From TMED26 sp002694075 (GTDB lineage Bacteria; Pseudomonadota; Alphaproteobacteria; Thalassobaculales; Thalassobaculaceae), in NCBI GenBank assembly GCA_036160575.1, contig JAYYDT010000016.1:1-40907 (forward strand): 40,907 bases of DNA, read 5' to 3'. The notes beneath the pieces are model-generated. The model was not told the origin of the DNA. It saw only the letters and a program-made list of their open reading frames with translations, and did not search any database. This document shows, in pieces, positions 39,950 through 40,907 of this stretch (position 1 is its first letter; each line of letters starts with the position of its first letter). A program made the position numbers and the translations under genes.

Positions 39950-40907
39950 ATGGAGACCGCCGCAGATAATTTGCCGGAATACAGTGTTTCGGAAATCTCC
40001 CAAACCCTGAAACGGACCGTCGAACGTGCTTTCGACCGCGTGCGGGTGCGCGGCGAGATTTCGCGCCCAACCCGCGCCGCCTCGGGCCATGTCTATTTGA
40101 CCCTCAAGGATGACAGCGCGGTGCTTGACGCGATTTGTTGGCGCGGCCAGGCCCAGCGCTTGTCGGTGCAGCCGGAGGAAGGTTTGGAGGTGATCGTCAC
40201 CGGCAAGCTGACGACCTACCCCGGCCGCTCGAAATATCAAATCATCATCGACTCCATGGAGGTCGCCGGCGAAGGCGCCCTGTTAAAACTTTTGGAGGAC
40301 CGCCGCCGCAAGCTGGCCGGTGAGGGGCTGTTCGATGACAGTCGCAAGCAAGCCCTACCGTTTTTGCCGGCGGTGATTGGGGTGGTCACCTCGCCGACCG
40401 GGGCGGTGATTCGCGATATCCTACACCGCTTGTCCGACCGCTTTCCGGTGCATGTCCTGGTCGCCCCGGTGTTGGTCCAGGGCGATGGCGCGAAACATCA
40501 GATCGCCGCCGCCATCGCCGGTTTCAACGCTCTCGCGCCCGGTCGGGCGGTGCCGCGCCCAGACCTATTGATCGTCGCCCGCGGCGGCGGCAGCCTGGAG
40601 GACTTGTGGGCGTTCAACGAGGAAGAGGTGGTGCGCGCGGCGGCGGCGAGCACGATTCCGCTGATTTCGGCGGTCGGCCACGAGACCGACACCACCTTGA
40701 TTGACTTCGCCAGCGATCGGCGCGCGCCGACGCCGACAGCGGCGGCCGAGATGGCGGTGCCGGTGCGCGCTGAGCTGATCGCCCAGGTGATGGATGACGC
40801 CGCCCGCCTGTTCAACGCCATGCGCCGGCGCCTCGGCGAGGATGACACGCGCTTGCGGTCGGCTGGACGCGCTTTGCTCGACCCTGGCCGGGTGATTGAG
40901 CAAAAGG
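39950..40907 (+). CDS. xseA: Exodeoxyribonuclease VII large subunit (5' part, runs off window)
   Basis: About 319 codons are visible to the right edge. An N-terminal OB-fold DNA-binding domain (EYSVSEISQTLKRTVERAFDRVRVRGEIS; GHVYLTLKDDSAVLDAICW) precedes the catalytic domain with GVVTSPTGAVIRDILHR, LLIVARGGGSLEDLWAFNEE and ISAVGHETDTTLIDFASDRRAPTPTAAAE, the most conserved segments of XseA. With XseB it degrades single-stranded DNA in both directions. The ATG at 39950 lacks a clear ribosome site. The coiled-coil C-terminus lies beyond the window. Confidence 0.95.
   Translation, partial: METAADNLPEYSVSEISQTLKRTVERAFDRVRVRGEISRPTRAASGHVYLTLKDDSAVLDAICWRGQAQRLSVQPEEGLEVIVTGKLTTYPGRSKYQIIIDSMEVAGEGALLKLLEDRRRKLAGEGLFDDSRKQALPFLPAVIGVVTSPTGAVIRDILHRLSDRFPVHVLVAPVLVQGDGAKHQIAAAIAGFNALAPGRAVPRPDLLIVARGGGSLEDLWAFNEEEVVRAAAASTIPLISAVGHETDTTLIDFASDRRAPTPTAAAEMAVPVRAELIAQVMDDAARLFNAMRRRLGEDDTRLRSAGRALLDPGRVIEQK

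Noticed and set aside
1..40907. Mobile element, prophage or defence island
   Set aside because: No transposase, integrase, tRNA-adjacent repeat, phage structural gene, toxin-antitoxin pair, nuclease-helicase defence gene or CRISPR repeat was found, and composition looks uniform apart from the 13.8-14.1 kb gap.

Overview
This window is GC-rich (my impression is about 65%) and gene-dense, and it reads as a chromosomal segment of an alphaproteobacterium. Rhodospirillales-like is my best guess. The evidence is an F0 ATP synthase operon (atpI-atpB-atpE-b'-b) split from F1 and carrying two b-type subunits, the cluster smc / thiol-disulfide oxidoreductase / DciA / mutY, the neighbourhood folB / pteridine-reductase-like SDR / uvrC / pgsA / moaD-moaE, and a bacterial S-adenosylhomocysteine hydrolase. 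I saw no tRNA, rRNA, CRISPR array, insertion sequence, integrase or phage gene.

Layout. Positions 1-442 hold the start of a surface-type glycosyltransferase that runs off the left edge, preceded by a short 11-bp tandem repeat. Positions 664-8546 are an accessory metabolic region: a 2-oxoglutarate/Fe(II) oxygenase, a NIPSNAP protein, two tandem paralogous bicupins, an epoxide hydrolase, an ADP-forming acyl-CoA ligase and a class III CoA-transferase. Positions 8569-11710 form a tightly overlapped operon, pgsA-mobB-moeA-moaD-moaE (molybdenum cofactor maturation plus phospholipid synthesis), with uvrC just upstream. A 465-bp AT-rich gap (13736-14200) separates uvrC from a divergent pterin pair (PTR1/FolM-like SDR and folB). 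A sodium/calcium exchanger follows, then a membrane-anchored cytochrome c placed at the end of the F0 operon.

Positions 19886-25739 are housekeeping genes (smc, a DsbA-like protein, dciA, and divergent mutY). They are followed by a secreted protein of unknown function and a tandem universal stress protein. Positions 27371-31429 hold a membrane protein like the PuuD N-domain, then a second accessory catabolic set (CoA-transferase, acyl-CoA dehydrogenase, phytanoyl-CoA dioxygenase-like enzyme). Next come a short CDF-like transporter, a GldG-type ABC module that lacks its ATPase, and an enoyl-CoA hydratase-family enzyme. The window closes with ahcY, a VOC protein, purD and the 5' part of xseA.

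How they fit together. The two catabolic sets look like routes that oxidise unusual or branched substrates and feed CoA thioesters into beta-oxidation; the actual substrates cannot be read from the sequence. The rest is core maintenance: DNA repair (uvrC, mutY, xseA), chromosome organisation and replication (smc, dciA), energy (atp), cofactors (moa/moe/mob, folB) and the methyl cycle and purines (ahcY, purD). I found no clear case for a wholly new defence or mobile system. The best leads are the ATPase-less GldG module, the PTR1-like active site beside folB, the paired hairpins after atpE, the cytochrome c attached to the F0 operon, the doubled bicupins and the frame-shifting repeat before the glycosyltransferase.
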